Shown here in pieces: positions 19,093 through 30,000 of a stretch of 64,000 nucleotides of DNA; the stretch's first letter is position 1; every line of letters begins with the position of its first letter. The notes below the pieces were generated by a model. The model was not told where the DNA came from. It did no database searches and saw only the letters and a program-made list of their open reading frames with translations. The position numbers were made by a program, and so were the translations under genes. Source of the DNA: Paenibacillus sp. D2_2. Lineage in GTDB: Bacteria; Bacillota; Bacilli; Paenibacillales; Paenibacillaceae. The stretch lies in contig NZ_CP133605.1 in the NCBI RefSeq assembly GCF_031199965.1, positions 4,000,501 through 4,064,500 on the forward strand, given 5' to 3'.

Positions 19093-19093
<1 letters not shown>
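18672..19093 (-). CDS. sufU: SufU zinc-dependent sulfurtransferase, frameshift
   Basis: SufU accepts the persulfide from SufS. The three zinc-ligand cysteines are visible in NNPTCGDRI, GEGCSISMSS and ARIKCATLAW. The frame breaks at ~18932 (GTGAAGATGCCC; a second G is needed), and the repaired product is ~140 residues, matching the family. Its start at 19093 touches the sufS stop, indicating translational coupling. Confidence 0.93.
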
Positions 19094-21603
<2,510 letters not shown>

Positions 21604-21623
21604 TTCAGTTCCCTCCTTCCGTA

Positions 21624-22403
21624 TTAGGCTTCTTGACCGACTGTTTCATCCGTAATTCCAAGTTCTTCTTTGACCCAATCATAACCGTCACGTTCCAGAC
21701 GTTCTGCCAATTCAGGGCCACCCGACTTAACGATACGACCTTGCATCATCACGTGAACGAAATCCGGTTTAATATAGTCAAGCAAACGTTGATAGTGAGT
21801 AATGATCAGGAATCCGCGATCTTCATCGCGCATGCTGTTCACACCATTTGCTACGATACGCAATGCGTCGATATCCAGACCAGAGTCGATCTCGTCCAAA
21901 ATAACGAGCTTCGGCTCAATCATCATCATTTGCAAAATTTCGTTACGTTTTTTCTCCCCGCCGGAGAAACCTTCATTCAAATAACGGTGAACAAATTCAG
22001 GATTCATTTCCAGCTCCTTCATTTTGCTCTCCATTTGACGAATGAATTTGATCAGTGAGATTTCGTTGCCTTCCTCACGACGTGCGTTGATTGCACTGCG
22101 CAAGAAATCAGAGTTTGTTACACCCGCGATCTCACTTGGATATTGCATACCCAGGAACATTCCCGCACGAGCACGCTCGTCCACGGCCATTTCCAATACG
22201 TCTTCACCGTTCAAGTTTACCGATCCGTCGGTTACTTCATATTTGGGATGTCCCATCAAAGCGGAAGCAAGTGTACTTTTACCAGTTCCGTTTGGGCCCA
22301 TGATGGCATGAATTTCTCCGCCCTTTATTTCAAGATCAATTCCCTTGAGAATTTCTTTTCCTTCTATGGTTGCTTTCAGACCTTCAACAACGAAATTTGT
22401 CAT
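21624..22403 (-). CDS. sufC: SufC ATPase of the Fe-S assembly scaffold
   Basis: An intact 259-residue ABC-type ATPase: Walker A GPNGTGKST (36-44), signature SGGEKKRNEILQ (about 146-157), Walker B KLVILDEIDSGLD, and H-loop ITHYQRLLDYI. It is first in sufCDSUB, about 40 bases below a promoter with an extended -10. Start supported by GGAGGG. This is the only suf gene in the window without a frame error. Confidence 0.97.
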   Translation of the reverse strand: MTNFVVEGLKATIEGKEILKGIDLEIKGGEIHAIMGPNGTGKSTLASALMGHPKYEVTDGSVNLNGEDVLEMAVDERARAGMFLGMQYPSEIAGVTNSDFLRSAINARREEGNEISLIKFIRQMESKMKELEMNPEFVHRYLNEGFSGGEKKRNEILQMMMIEPKLVILDEIDSGLDIDALRIVANGVNSMRDEDRGFLIITHYQRLLDYIKPDFVHVMMQGRIVKSGGPELAERLERDGYDWVKEELGITDETVGQEA

Positions 22404-22448
22404 TTTTTACCATACCCTCCATTACTCGTTCTCTTTTTTGTTAAAGCG

Positions 22449-22488
22449 ATTATAACATAAAAATTCTAATCATTATCTAATTAGAATT
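22449..22488 (-). promoter_or_regulatory. suf operon promoter with Fur/PerR-like box
   Basis: On the minus strand TGTTATAAT (extended -10; TATAAT is 22454-22449) lacks a good -35. Just upstream, TTCTAATCATTATCT (22464-22478 on the plus strand) matches 11 of the 14 non-central positions of the 7-1-7 Fur box TGATAATNATTATCA. A perfect 9-bp inverted repeat AATTCTAAT/ATTAGAATT spans 22462-22488. Metal or redox control by Fur, PerR or another regulator is inference. Confidence 0.45.
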
Positions 22489-22800
22489 ATTATTGATGAT
22501 TCTCACTGATTCTCATTCCATTCTACCCTACTTTGCAACCCGAATCAACGCAAGTAGGAAAGATTCTCAATGAATTAATCAAACAATGAAGCTAATAACC
22601 CCAAATCCACATCCACCGATCTAGGTCTATAGAATCATTTTAATAAAAACACCATAAGTTATACTGCATTATTATATGAATTCCGCTATTTTTATAAGAT
22701 TTTAGGACTATGCTTCCCTTTGAAGCAGTGCTATGATTATCAGGTAAAATATACGAAAACTTTTTTGCTACATATCATGACATGAGCTTTTGGGGGAAAT
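22489..22800. other. AT-rich intergenic region, no gene
   Basis: These ~310 bases lie between divergent transcription units. I see a second TGATTCTCA-type sequence near 22494-22515 and A/T-rich sequence, but no open frame with a ribosome site and no hairpin with a T-run. The promoter of the gene at 22801 must lie here. Confidence 0.5.
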
Positions 22801-23358
22801 ATGAAAAAAACAAGTGCAACCGACCAAGAAGAACTAGGATTCCTATTTAATGTAGAAATTCTGGTTAAAGAACAGACGAATGCAAAAGCACTGCAAAAAC
22901 TGTTGCAACTTTTGAACAATAGTGATGATATTATCGATTATCGTATCAACTCAGGAATTGAGTTAGGCTCCATCATTAACTCAATGCTTGCCAACAAGAA
23001 GCAGTCGCTTATCGCCAAATCCTATAAAAGGATTAATGAAGGTGCTTCGAAACCGACTCCCTCGGAGACCAAGACTGCAAAATCATCCCCTGCTCCTCAG
23101 GAACAACAAACAGAAGCCACACAACAGAGCAGCTTTGAAAGTATGGCCAAAAGTCAGGAATTCGAGAAGTGGATTCAAAAGTATATTGCGAATAATTCAC
23201 TCGTCCGCCTGTTAGTCAACCGAAATGGGAAGCGCGTCAGCATTCCTTGCCGCATCTTGAACTTCCTGACGGATACCTATACCTTGACGGTCTATCATGT
23301 GGATGAGAAGCAGGTTTATTCTTTCCACCTTAGTGAAATTATCGATCTTAACGAGTAA
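22801..23358 (+). CDS. hypothetical cytoplasmic protein
   Basis: A 185-residue protein starting after GGGGG four bases before the ATG. Residues ~1-80 are helical with Leu repeats (ALQKLLQLLNNSDDIIDYRI). Residues ~81-110 form a Ser/Thr/Gln/Pro-rich linker. Residues ~115-185 look like a compact beta domain (LVRLLVNRNGKRVSIPCRI, YTLTVYHVDEKQVYSFHLSEI). No signal peptide or membrane segment. I do not recognise the family. Followed by a bidirectional terminator, so it is probably monocistronic. Confidence 0.7.
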   Translation: MKKTSATDQEELGFLFNVEILVKEQTNAKALQKLLQLLNNSDDIIDYRINSGIELGSIINSMLANKKQSLIAKSYKRINEGASKPTPSETKTAKSSPAPQEQQTEATQQSSFESMAKSQEFEKWIQKYIANNSLVRLLVNRNGKRVSIPCRILNFLTDTYTLTVYHVDEKQVYSFHLSEIIDLNE

Positions 23359-23392
23359 CATATAATAGAAGTAGTTCAAAAAGGGAACTGAT

Positions 23393-23440
23393 AAAAAAGC
23401 GGACGATCTATCTAATTCATAGATTCGTCCGCCTTTTTTA
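23393..23440. terminator. bidirectional terminator
   Basis: AAAAAAGCGGACGA pairs with TCGTCCGCCTTTTTT around an inner CTAT/ATAG stem, between convergent genes ending at 23358 and 23438. It overlaps the stop of the DUF423 gene. Confidence 0.8.
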
Positions 23441-23830
23441 TTTGCTACTATTCTGCTGAGTCTTGTCCCATGCGGCCAATATGAACATCAGCCAGCCGGC
23501 AATAAAGGATACGCCGCCAAGCGGAGTAATCGGGCCAAACCATTTCCAACCCGTCAGGGCTATCAAGTACAAGCTGCCCGAGAACAAGATCGTACCAATC
23601 AGAAACAGAATATTCGCCCAGCGCCATTTACTCGCACTGCCTCCAAAGGCCGCAGCTATGGACGCCAGGATCATACCGATTCCATGAATCATCTGATAGT
23701 GAACCCCTGTCTCATAAGTACCGAGCATTTCCTCTCCGATTATCGGTTTCAGCACATGAGCCCCAAATGCTCCAAGTGCCACGGACAACAGCATAATTAT
23801 AGCGCCGATCCCGGCATATTTGCGTTGCAT
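23438..23830 (-). CDS. DUF423 family small integral membrane protein
   Basis: The 130-residue protein has four hydrophobic segments with GAIIMLLSVALGAFGAHVLK, TGVHYQMIHGIGMILAS and ITPLGGVSFIAGWLMF, which are DUF423/UPF0382 (YwdK) hallmarks. I chose the ATG at 23830 because GGAGG lies seven bases upstream; an in-frame start at 23854 has no such site. The family is widespread but of unknown function. Confidence 0.85.
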   Translation of the reverse strand: MQRKYAGIGAIIMLLSVALGAFGAHVLKPIIGEEMLGTYETGVHYQMIHGIGMILASIAAAFGGSASKWRWANILFLIGTILFSGSLYLIALTGWKWFGPITPLGGVSFIAGWLMFILAAWDKTQQNSSK

Positions 23831-23994
23831 GCTAACGCCTCCTATACAGTTCAACCTTACCTTTACTCATCTTAACTCAATGCCTTGATTCATTCTAGTA
23901 TTACATACAATTCAAATAGTCATTGATTTTTTGGCAAAGATATGAAAAATTAGACAGAGTAATAAATATGGCCAAAAGGAGACTTATTAAAACA

Positions 23995-24411
23995 ATGGAA
24001 AACTTTGACCAGAGGAATTACGCTACATCCCCTTCTTATCCTGGCCCCGCACAAGGCGGCCAACCAATTCTGATAACCAAGCATTCGGGTCCTGGCATCG
24101 CCTCCTTCATCATAAGCTTGGTAACCTTCTTGGGCTATATTTTCGCAACAGTACTCATAACGGTGGCAGCTGCCAATGTTCTGGAGAGCCCGGATGAACT
24201 ATTCCAGGAGTATTTCATGCAGCAAGGCAGCGCAATTGTTGGGATTCTGCTATTCTTCCTAGCCGCACTCCTAAATCTCACCTCACTAATATTAGGCATT
24301 GTCGGAATAAGCACCAAGAATCGCAAGAAAGTGTTCGCTATATTAGGTACGATATTCTCGGCAATCCCTATATTCCCAGTGATTATCATCCTATTGTTTT
24401 CTAATCTATAA
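23995..24411 (+). CDS. DUF4190-like membrane protein
   Basis: From the ATG at 23995 the product has 138 residues: a polar N-terminus rich in Tyr/Pro/Gly (NYATSPSYPGPAQGGQP), then three hydrophobic segments (about 38-60, 78-102, 112-136) with LILGIVGIS and KVFAILGTIFSAIP. This resembles DUF4190 small membrane proteins. The AAGGAG upstream is 13 bases away, so the start is uncertain; in-frame starts at 23923 and 23971 exist. It lies 39 bases before degV. Confidence 0.65.
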   Translation: MENFDQRNYATSPSYPGPAQGGQPILITKHSGPGIASFIISLVTFLGYIFATVLITVAAANVLESPDELFQEYFMQQGSAIVGILLFFLAALLNLTSLILGIVGISTKNRKKVFAILGTIFSAIPIFPVIIILLFSNL

Positions 24412-24450
24412 TAGGAAGTGGAAGTATTATCACTTTTAAGGGAGATGTAT

Positions 24451-25308
24451 ATGTCACAAGTAAAAATATTCGCGGACAGCACCTCCGATCTGCCGACAGA
24501 TTGGATTACAAAATATGAAATAGGAATTATTCCTCTCTACGTTGTGTTTGGTGAGGAAATTTACCGGGATGGTATCGATATTACTCCGGAGGAGCTCTAT
24601 CGCAAGGTTGAAGCAGGCGGTTCTCTGCCGAAGACCACGGCGCCGTCACCAACAGACTTTGTCGATGCCTTCCGCCCGCATATCGAACGCGGTGAGACTA
24701 TCGTCTATATCAGCTTGTCGTCCAATCTATCCGCTACCTATCAAAACGCTCTAATTGCTGCCGATGAATTCCCACCAGGCCGGATACATATTGTAGATTC
24801 TATGAACCTATGCAGCGGAATTGGTCTACTTGTCATGAAGGCCGTTAGAGCGGCGGAACAAGGCAAGACTGCGGCAGAGATTACAGCTGTGCTTGAGCAT
24901 ACCCGTCCGCTGGTAGATACCGAATTTGTCATCGATACACTGGAGTATCTGTACAAAGGAGGTCGCTGCTCAGGAATGCAAAATTTCATTGGCAGCCTGC
25001 TAAAGATTCGACCGATTCTGAAGGTCGTGGACGGTTCCATCATCCCGGCTTACAAAGTGCGCGGCAAAAAAGACAAGGCCGTTCAGAAAATGCTGGATAA
25101 CGCACTAGCAAATCTTGATGCGATGGATAATGATGTAATTATTGTTGCTCACACGCTTGCCGAGGAAGAAGCCCTATATCTAGCTTCCGTACTGAAAGAG
25201 AAGACCAGTGCGCGCGAAGTAGCTCTCTCCCAAGCAGGATGCGTTATTTCGAGTCATTGTGGCCCACATACTGTCGCAATCATGTATACTAAGAAGTCTG
25301 AGGCCTGA
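24451..25308 (+). CDS. DegV family fatty acid-binding protein (first copy)
   Basis: The 285-residue protein starts at the ATG at 24451 after AAGGGAG (an in-frame GTG at 24418 has no site). DegV features: FADSTSDLPTDW at the N-terminus, TTAPSPTDF, YISLSSNLSATYQNA and YLYKGGRCSGMQNFIG, ending SQAGCVISSHCGPHTVAIMY. The fold binds one fatty acid; FakB proteins present it to FakA kinase. Forms a tandem pair with the next gene, about 70% similar by eye. Intact. Confidence 0.9.
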   Translation: MSQVKIFADSTSDLPTDWITKYEIGIIPLYVVFGEEIYRDGIDITPEELYRKVEAGGSLPKTTAPSPTDFVDAFRPHIERGETIVYISLSSNLSATYQNALIAADEFPPGRIHIVDSMNLCSGIGLLVMKAVRAAEQGKTAAEITAVLEHTRPLVDTEFVIDTLEYLYKGGRCSGMQNFIGSLLKIRPILKVVDGSIIPAYKVRGKKDKAVQKMLDNALANLDAMDNDVIIVAHTLAEEEALYLASVLKEKTSAREVALSQAGCVISSHCGPHTVAIMYTKKSEA

Positions 25309-25358
25309 CGGATCAGACAGACACAGGCCTAAACTAAACCATATAAGGAGGACTAACA

Positions 25359-26212
25359 ATGGGAAACCTCAAAATATTCGCTGACAGCACATGTGACCTG
25401 CCATCCGATTGGATTAGGAAATATGACATTGGTATCATTCCCCTGTATGTCACCTTTGATCAGCAGACCTATAAAGACGGCGTTGATCTAGATACCCCAA
25501 TGTTATATAAGAAGGTAAGCGAGATCGGGAGACTGCCGAAGACGGCTGCCCCTTCGCCTGCTGACTTCATCCAGGCTTTCACACCAGCGATCAATGAAGG
25601 CAAAGATATTCTGTATATCAGCTTGTCGTCCGAGCTCTCCTCTACGTATCAGAACGCGGTGATCGCCGCAGCTGAATTTCCTGAGGGACGAGTACAAGTA
25701 TTTGATTCGCTGAACCTGTCCACCGGCATAGGCCTACAGGTCATGAAAGCATATAGAGCTGCCGAAGCTGGCCAAAGCACCGATGAGATCATGGACCTTC
25801 TGCACCGAACCCGTCCACAAGTTGAGACGGAATTCGTGATCGATTCCCTCGACTATCTCTACAAAGGTGGGCGCTGCTCAGGTATGCAGAACCTGGTCGG
25901 CAGTCTACTGAAGATCCGTCCGGTTATCAAGGTGATCGATGGTAAAATGACTCCCGCCTACAAAGTACGCGGGAGCCGTGAGAAGGCCCTTCAGCAAATG
26001 CTGGACAACGCGCTTGCCCGCATCGATGAGATGGATAATGACCTGATCTTCGTTACTCATTCGCTGGCGGATGAGGATGCCGACCAATTGAAGAGCATTC
26101 TACAGGAGAAGACAGGAGCTGAGAAGTCGCGATCTCCAAAGCAGGCTGCGTCATCTCAAGCCACTGCGGTGCGAAGACAATCGGCATTCTGTATACGAAG
26201 AAGACAAGCTAA
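25359..26212 (+). CDS. DegV family fatty acid-binding protein (second copy), frameshift
   Basis: It follows the first copy by 50 bases, with AAGGAGG before the ATG. FADSTCDLPSDWIRKYD, YISLSSELSSTYQNA and YLYKGGRCSGMQNLVG match the neighbour. Near 26123 a G is missing (GAGAAG for GAGGAAG); restoring it gives ISKAGCVISSHCG and a stop at 26210-26212, 284 residues. The uncorrected frame would run to 26222 with an aberrant Arg-rich tail. Two FakB-type paralogues usually differ in fatty-acid preference. Confidence 0.9.
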
Positions 26213-26254
26213 CGTTTTTTAGCTTAACGCTTATGAGTACAAGAATCTTAGATA

Positions 26255-26290
26255 AAATAGAACCCCGCCTATCTAGGCGGGGTTCTATTT
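26255..26290 (+). terminator. terminator of the degV pair (bidirectional)
   Basis: A near-perfect palindrome, TAGAACCCCGCCTA then TAGGCGGGGTTCTA, flanked by AAA and TTT, 42 bases after the repaired degV stop. Confidence 0.88.
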
Positions 26291-26460
26291 GGTTGATTGC
26301 AGTAGAACAGCATACGTTGGCATTCATCTCTACCGATACAATACTACACACAGACCTGAGCCACAGTAGAACCAATACGTTCAGTCGACAACAGCTTATA
26401 CAGTACCATCTTGTTTGCATCGGTGTTCAGAACATCCTCGCGTGTTGTCTATACAACTTT

Positions 26461-26650
26461 CTCTAACGAAACTGGATATCGCTATTCAGGCCAAAAAGGG
26501 CTGCTAAAAATTCTAACGAAACTGGGTATCGCTATTGAAGCAAATTAGTGCCTAAAAGCCTGGATTTCTCCCAAATAACGATCTGTAGTTTCGTTAAATT
26601 AAAGTTTCCGCTTTTTTTGAGGAATTAACGATCTGTAGTTTCGTTAGAAC
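26461..26650. repeat. dispersed palindromic repeat, copy A
   Basis: Two direct copies of CTAACGAAACTGGRTATCGC start near 26462 and 26512; two inverted copies (AACGATCTGTAGTTTCGTTA) lie at 26577 and 26628. From the first CTAACG to the last CGTTAG is 185 bases. Copy B at 38675 has the same design and span. No open frame of note. Probable non-autonomous or structural repeat. Confidence 0.75.
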
Positions 26651-26696
26651 TGAAAAAACTCTGCGTGAGCTTTACAACCATCCGCAAACCTGTAAA

Positions 26697-26848
26697 AATG
26701 CAAGCTTGAGGCACTATTAGGCTCCGCAGGTGTTAATTCCTGCAAGAATGCAGTATTTTGAGCAATATTAGGCTCTCCAGGCGTTAATTCCTGCAAAAGT
26801 GCAGTTTTTTGAGCAATATTAAGCTCTCCAGATGTTAATTCCTGCATA
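26697..26848 (-). repeat. three tandem 50/51-bp degenerate repeats
   Basis: Copies begin near 26697, 26747 and 26798; each contains a TGCAG or TGCAA start, GAGCAATATTARGCTC and GTTAATTCCTGCA. On the minus strand they stay open and would encode repeats of QELTPGEPNIAQNTA (17 codons). No ribosome site, so coding is doubtful. Confidence 0.65.
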
Positions 26849-26923
26849 AACCTCACGGCCCCCTAATAAAAGTGGAGTCTTGCCCTCCAATAAATTAGAC
26901 TATTTATAAAGGGGAGATTCGAA

Positions 26924-27250
26924 ATGAAACGAAAGAATAAAGCGTATGAAGAAGTTCGTTTACAGGTGGTCCGTGAGGCACTAGCAGGGATTAAGGTAGC
27001 CGTATTGTCCCGTAAGTATGGAGTTCATCCTGAGACTATTCGTAGTTGGATCAGGGAGTATCGAGATCAAATCGAAGAGCATGAGATACCCGCTGCAGAT
27101 GAACAGCTACAGGAATTAAAAAGATTGCAGGAAGTCGAAGAGAAATACCAAACCGCTGTAAAGATCCTAGGCGAAAAGGAATTAGAAATCGAAATCCTGC
27201 GTGAACTCTTAAAAAAGAAGAACCCTGCTTATCTGAAAGATTCGAAATAG
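26924..27250 (+). CDS. IS3-family transposase OrfA
   Basis: A 108-residue protein with an N-terminal helix-turn-helix (VREALAGIKVAVLSRKYGVHPETIRSWIREY, about 18-48) and a C-terminal Leu-zipper-like helix (LQELKRLQEVEEKYQ, ILGEKELEIEILRELLKKK) for dimerisation. It binds the IS ends. GGGGAG precedes the ATG. It ends 33 bases after the A AAA AAG frameshift site that would fuse it to OrfB. Confidence 0.88.
   Translation: MKRKNKAYEEVRLQVVREALAGIKVAVLSRKYGVHPETIRSWIREYRDQIEEHEIPAADEQLQELKRLQEVEEKYQTAVKILGEKELEIEILRELLKKKNPAYLKDSK
27211..27217 (+). promoter_or_regulatory. programmed -1 frameshift site of the IS3 element
   Basis: AAAAAAG read as TTA AAA AAG in OrfA. A -1 slip gives CTT AAA AAA GAA and enters the OrfB frame, which is open here. 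This is the classic IS3 heptamer producing the OrfAB transposase. Confidence 0.75.
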
Positions 27251-28178
27251 CAGACCAGTTTATTAAGCAGGGATATTATGCAGCACTGGTACTGCGAATC
27301 TTAGGGTTGGCTGAGTCAAGCTATTATGCACGAAAAAAAAGAATAGGCCAACATGATGAGCCTGTAACACGCATTCGTAAAGGGCGTCCATGCCCAGGTT
27401 ATTCGCTAACGGAAAACGGTACCAGAATAAGCGACGAACAGATTAAAGAGTGGTTCGTAGAGCTTACAGAAGGCGAAGAGAACGAGTATGGGTATAAATT
27501 GCTTGCTGAGTGCCTCCGTAAGGATCACCGTCTCATTTTGAATAATAAGAAAGCTTACCGTTTGTGTCGTGAATTGGGGATTCTCCAAAAGTATCGAGAG
27601 AGAAGATCGAAGCATCCTCGTCGATTGCCTAGAAATCGTCTAGTCACCGGTCCGAATCAGTTATGGCAAATGGATATTAAATATGGTTACGTAGCAGGAC
27701 GTGACCGCTTCTTTTCCTGCTCAGTATCATTGATGTATTCGACCGCGCTATTGTGAGCTATTACCGAGGCTCTGAATGTAAGGCTACTCATGCAATTCAA
27801 GTTCTGGGAAAGGCACTAGAGTCCCGGATCCAGCCAGGAGAATCGCTACCCACGATCCGAACAGATAATGGACCTCAATTTATCAGTGCTTTATTTGGAG
27901 ATACGTGTGAAAATTGGGGCATTTCACACGAAAGAATCCCTCCTAAAACTCCAAATATGAACGCATATATTGAGTCGTTCCACAGTATTGTGGAGAAAAA
28001 TCTATTCAGCAAAATGGAATACAAGACGATGGAGGCCGCCTATGAATCGATAGATAACTATATCGATTTCTACAACAACCGAAGAATGCATGGCAGTCTG
28101 AAACGGATGTCTCCACTCCAATTTTCTAGTTGGATTATGCAGTTCGAAGATCGGTCTCAGTTCTATAGATCTTTGTAA
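27214..28178 (+). CDS. IS3-family transposase OrfB (integrase core), frameshift
   Basis: The -1 frame is open from the slippery site through IADQFIKQGYYAALVLRIL into the HTH_21 region (YSLTENGTRISDEQ) and the DDE integrase core: first Asp in WQMDIKYGYV, second in TDNGPQF, Glu in NAYIESFHS. A TTG at 27307 could start OrfB alone. Near 27712-27715 a T is missing from the run (CTTCTTTTCCTGC), splitting the core; inserting it restores FFFLLSIIDVFDRAIVSYY. The element may thus be active if the shift is a sequence error. Confidence 0.85.
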
Positions 28179-28256
28179 AACTTTAAAATATAGCGTTAGA
28201 CTACGAATACAGTATTTTACTCGGGTCAGACTCCAGATTTAGGGGGCCGAACCGTA

Positions 28257-28400
28257 AATGCAGTTTTTTTCTTATAAATTGGTTTGTTTAGGGCATGATC
28301 GAAGGAAATACCTGCATTTTTGCAGGCTTTTTGCTAAAAACGGTCGATTTCAGAAGAAAAAACTGCATTTCTGCAGTTTTCTTCTGAATCTTTTTATTTA
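28257..28400. repeat. hairpin-forming repeats right of the IS element
   Basis: CCTGCATTTTTGCAGG (28310-28325, then CTTTTT) and an AGAAAAAACTGCA/TGCAGTTTTCTTCT hairpin centred near 28368 lie about 51 bases apart, with another ATGCAGTTTTTT at 28258. These resemble the TGCAGTTTTTT modules left of the IS, so they are probably one repeat region split by it. Confidence 0.55.
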
Positions 28401-28442
28401 TGGGCCTAAAATGGACTTGATGATGCCCCGAAACGGACTTGA

Positions 28443-28560
28443 ACTGCATTTGCTTTGGCACTTGCCTTGACCTTAGCTTTGGCACTTTCCTTAGCCTTGG
28501 ACTTGGACATGACCAGAGCTTTGGCTTTGGCCTATCCCTTTTCCAGTCCCCGCTCCTTAC
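28443..28560 (-). repeat. low-complexity GCC/AAG tract
   Basis: On the minus strand the sequence is a run of GCC AAA / GCT AAG / TCC AAG codons that would read MSKSKAKESAKAKVKASAKA. It lies after the spoVR stop, in the same frame but behind two TAG codons and without a ribosome site. I do not call a gene. Confidence 0.5.
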
Positions 28561-28567
28561 CCTGACC

Positions 28568-29999
28568 CTAAACTATCTTCCGGCTCACTTTATTGCCCTC
28601 ATAGCTGAACAGGGCGATCTTGTTCTCGACGACCGTCTCCATATGGACCAGGTCTGCCCCAGAGCGAGTATACATAAGGAAGAGTGCGCTCCAAATATTT
28701 AAGGTCCAGCTCAAGACCGTCATATTGATGTTTCAGCAGCAGCTCGCCAGCCCGATTATAATCGCCGTCCTTCACGACAATGTAAGGAAATCCGCCGTTC
28801 ATGCGGGAAGCTACAAGCTGATCACGCACATTCTCCCATGCCTTGTCGGTGATTTTCCATTCGGGTCCCTGCTTCTCGAAAATGTACAGATCCAGATCAT
28901 CTACCAATTGCTTCGTCAAATAACTGCGCAGGAATGAAGTATCTGAGTCGAGCTCCCGCACCTCAAAGATCTTCTCTCTACCCTGCCCAGGGACTCTCCC
29001 GAATCTTGTTCTTTCCTCCTCTGTTGGCTTATTCCAACGCCGTTCAATATCTTCGAATATTTTCAGACCCAGATAGTAGGGATTGAGGTTTTGCGAAGGT
29101 TGCACGACAGAAGCGTTAAGCTTGGCGAATTCGATCGTCTCGTCACTGCTCAGATCCATCTCGCGCAGAATCCTCTGATGCCAGTAAGAGGCCCAGCCTT
29201 CATTCATGATCTTCGTCTCCATCTGCGGCCAGAAGTAGAGCATTTCTTCACGCAGCATGCTCATAATATCCCGCTGCCAGTCCTCCAGATTCTCCGAATA
29301 CTCCTGGATGAACCAGAGAATATCCTTCTCCTGCTCTGGTGGAAAAGAAATCGCGTCCTCACTGTCCGAGAGCGCAGCGCCATGGTTCTCCAAATCCCAC
29401 AGATCATCATATTCTCCCTGTCGGACAGGTGCCTTCGTCTGCTCCTTAGCGCGGCGCTGCTTCTCTTCCATTTGCTGACGCTTATCATAGCGGTGTGGCT
29501 TAATTAACTGCGGATCGACATGCTCCTGAATAGCCAGAACAGCGTCGATGAAAGCTTCCACCTTGCTCGCTCCATGAATCAACTCATAACGACTGATCCG
29601 CTCCGCGGTCGCAGACATACTCTCGACCATATCACGGTTTGTTGCCGAGAAGCGAAGATTGTTCTTGAAGAAGTCGCAGTGAGCCAGTACATGGGCGATG
29701 ATTAACTTGTTCTGAATCAGCGAATTTCCTTCCAACAGAAAGGCATAACATGGATTGGAATTAATGACGAGCTCGTAAATTTTGCTTAATCCAAAGTCGT
29801 ACTGCATCTTCATTTTATTAAAGGTTTTTCCGAAGCTCCAATGACTGAAGCGGGTCGGCATACCATAAGCCCCGAAGGTGTAGATGATGTCCGCTGGACA
29901 GATCTCATAACGCATCGGATAATAGTCCAGCCCGAATCCATCGGCGATTTCCATAATTTCCTGAATCGAATATTCCAACTGTTCCAGCTCAGCCGCCAC
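28568..29999 (-). CDS. spoVR: SpoVR family sporulation protein, frame error near the end
   Basis: The ~476-residue product matches SpoVR/YcgB ([38 protein letters not shown] N-terminus; [23 protein letters not shown]). SpoVR is needed for normal spore cortex in B. subtilis. The GTG start at 29999 follows AAAGGGGG and is one base beyond the yhbH stop. Near 28648-28653 the frame shifts (net +1 or -2); repaired it reads [18 protein letters not shown] and ends at the TAG at 28570-28568. Uncorrected, the protein ends at 28599 with an aberrant tail. With yhbH it forms a two-gene operon. Confidence 0.92.
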
Positions 30000-30000
30000 G

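Larger units (their letters stand above)
26857..28248 (+). mobile_element. IS3-family insertion sequence
   Basis: About 1.39 kb bounded by imperfect inverted repeats: GGCCCCCTAA..TGGAGTCT at 26857-26880 and, reverse-complemented from 28248, GGCCCCCTAAATCTGGAGTC. It carries orfA and orfB in the IS3 arrangement with a slippery heptamer between. I could not find a clear target duplication (flanks TCAC and GAAC). It interrupts repeat-rich DNA, not a gene. Confidence 0.85.

Noticed and set aside
24418..24450. GTG start 33 bases upstream for the first degV gene
   Set aside because: No ribosome site precedes it, whereas AAGGGAG is correctly spaced before the ATG at 24451, and the second copy begins at the equivalent residue.
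26461..26850. CRISPR array
   Set aside because: The units are not identical, change orientation, and alternate with related linkers. No cas gene is in the window.
26644..26856. Minus-strand frame with QELTPGEPNIAQ repeats as a real protein
   Set aside because: There is no ribosome site. The repeats are degenerate intergenic DNA that happens to have a period divisible by three in part. Reported as a repeat instead.
26851..28256. Target-site duplication of the IS3 element
   Set aside because: Left flank CTCAC and right flank GAACC do not match for three or four bases; an AACC occurs on both sides but at different distances.
28403..28568. SpoVR extended through the Lys/Ala-rich tract
   Set aside because: Two in-frame TAG codons intervene, and the repaired SpoVR already has the expected length of about 476 residues.
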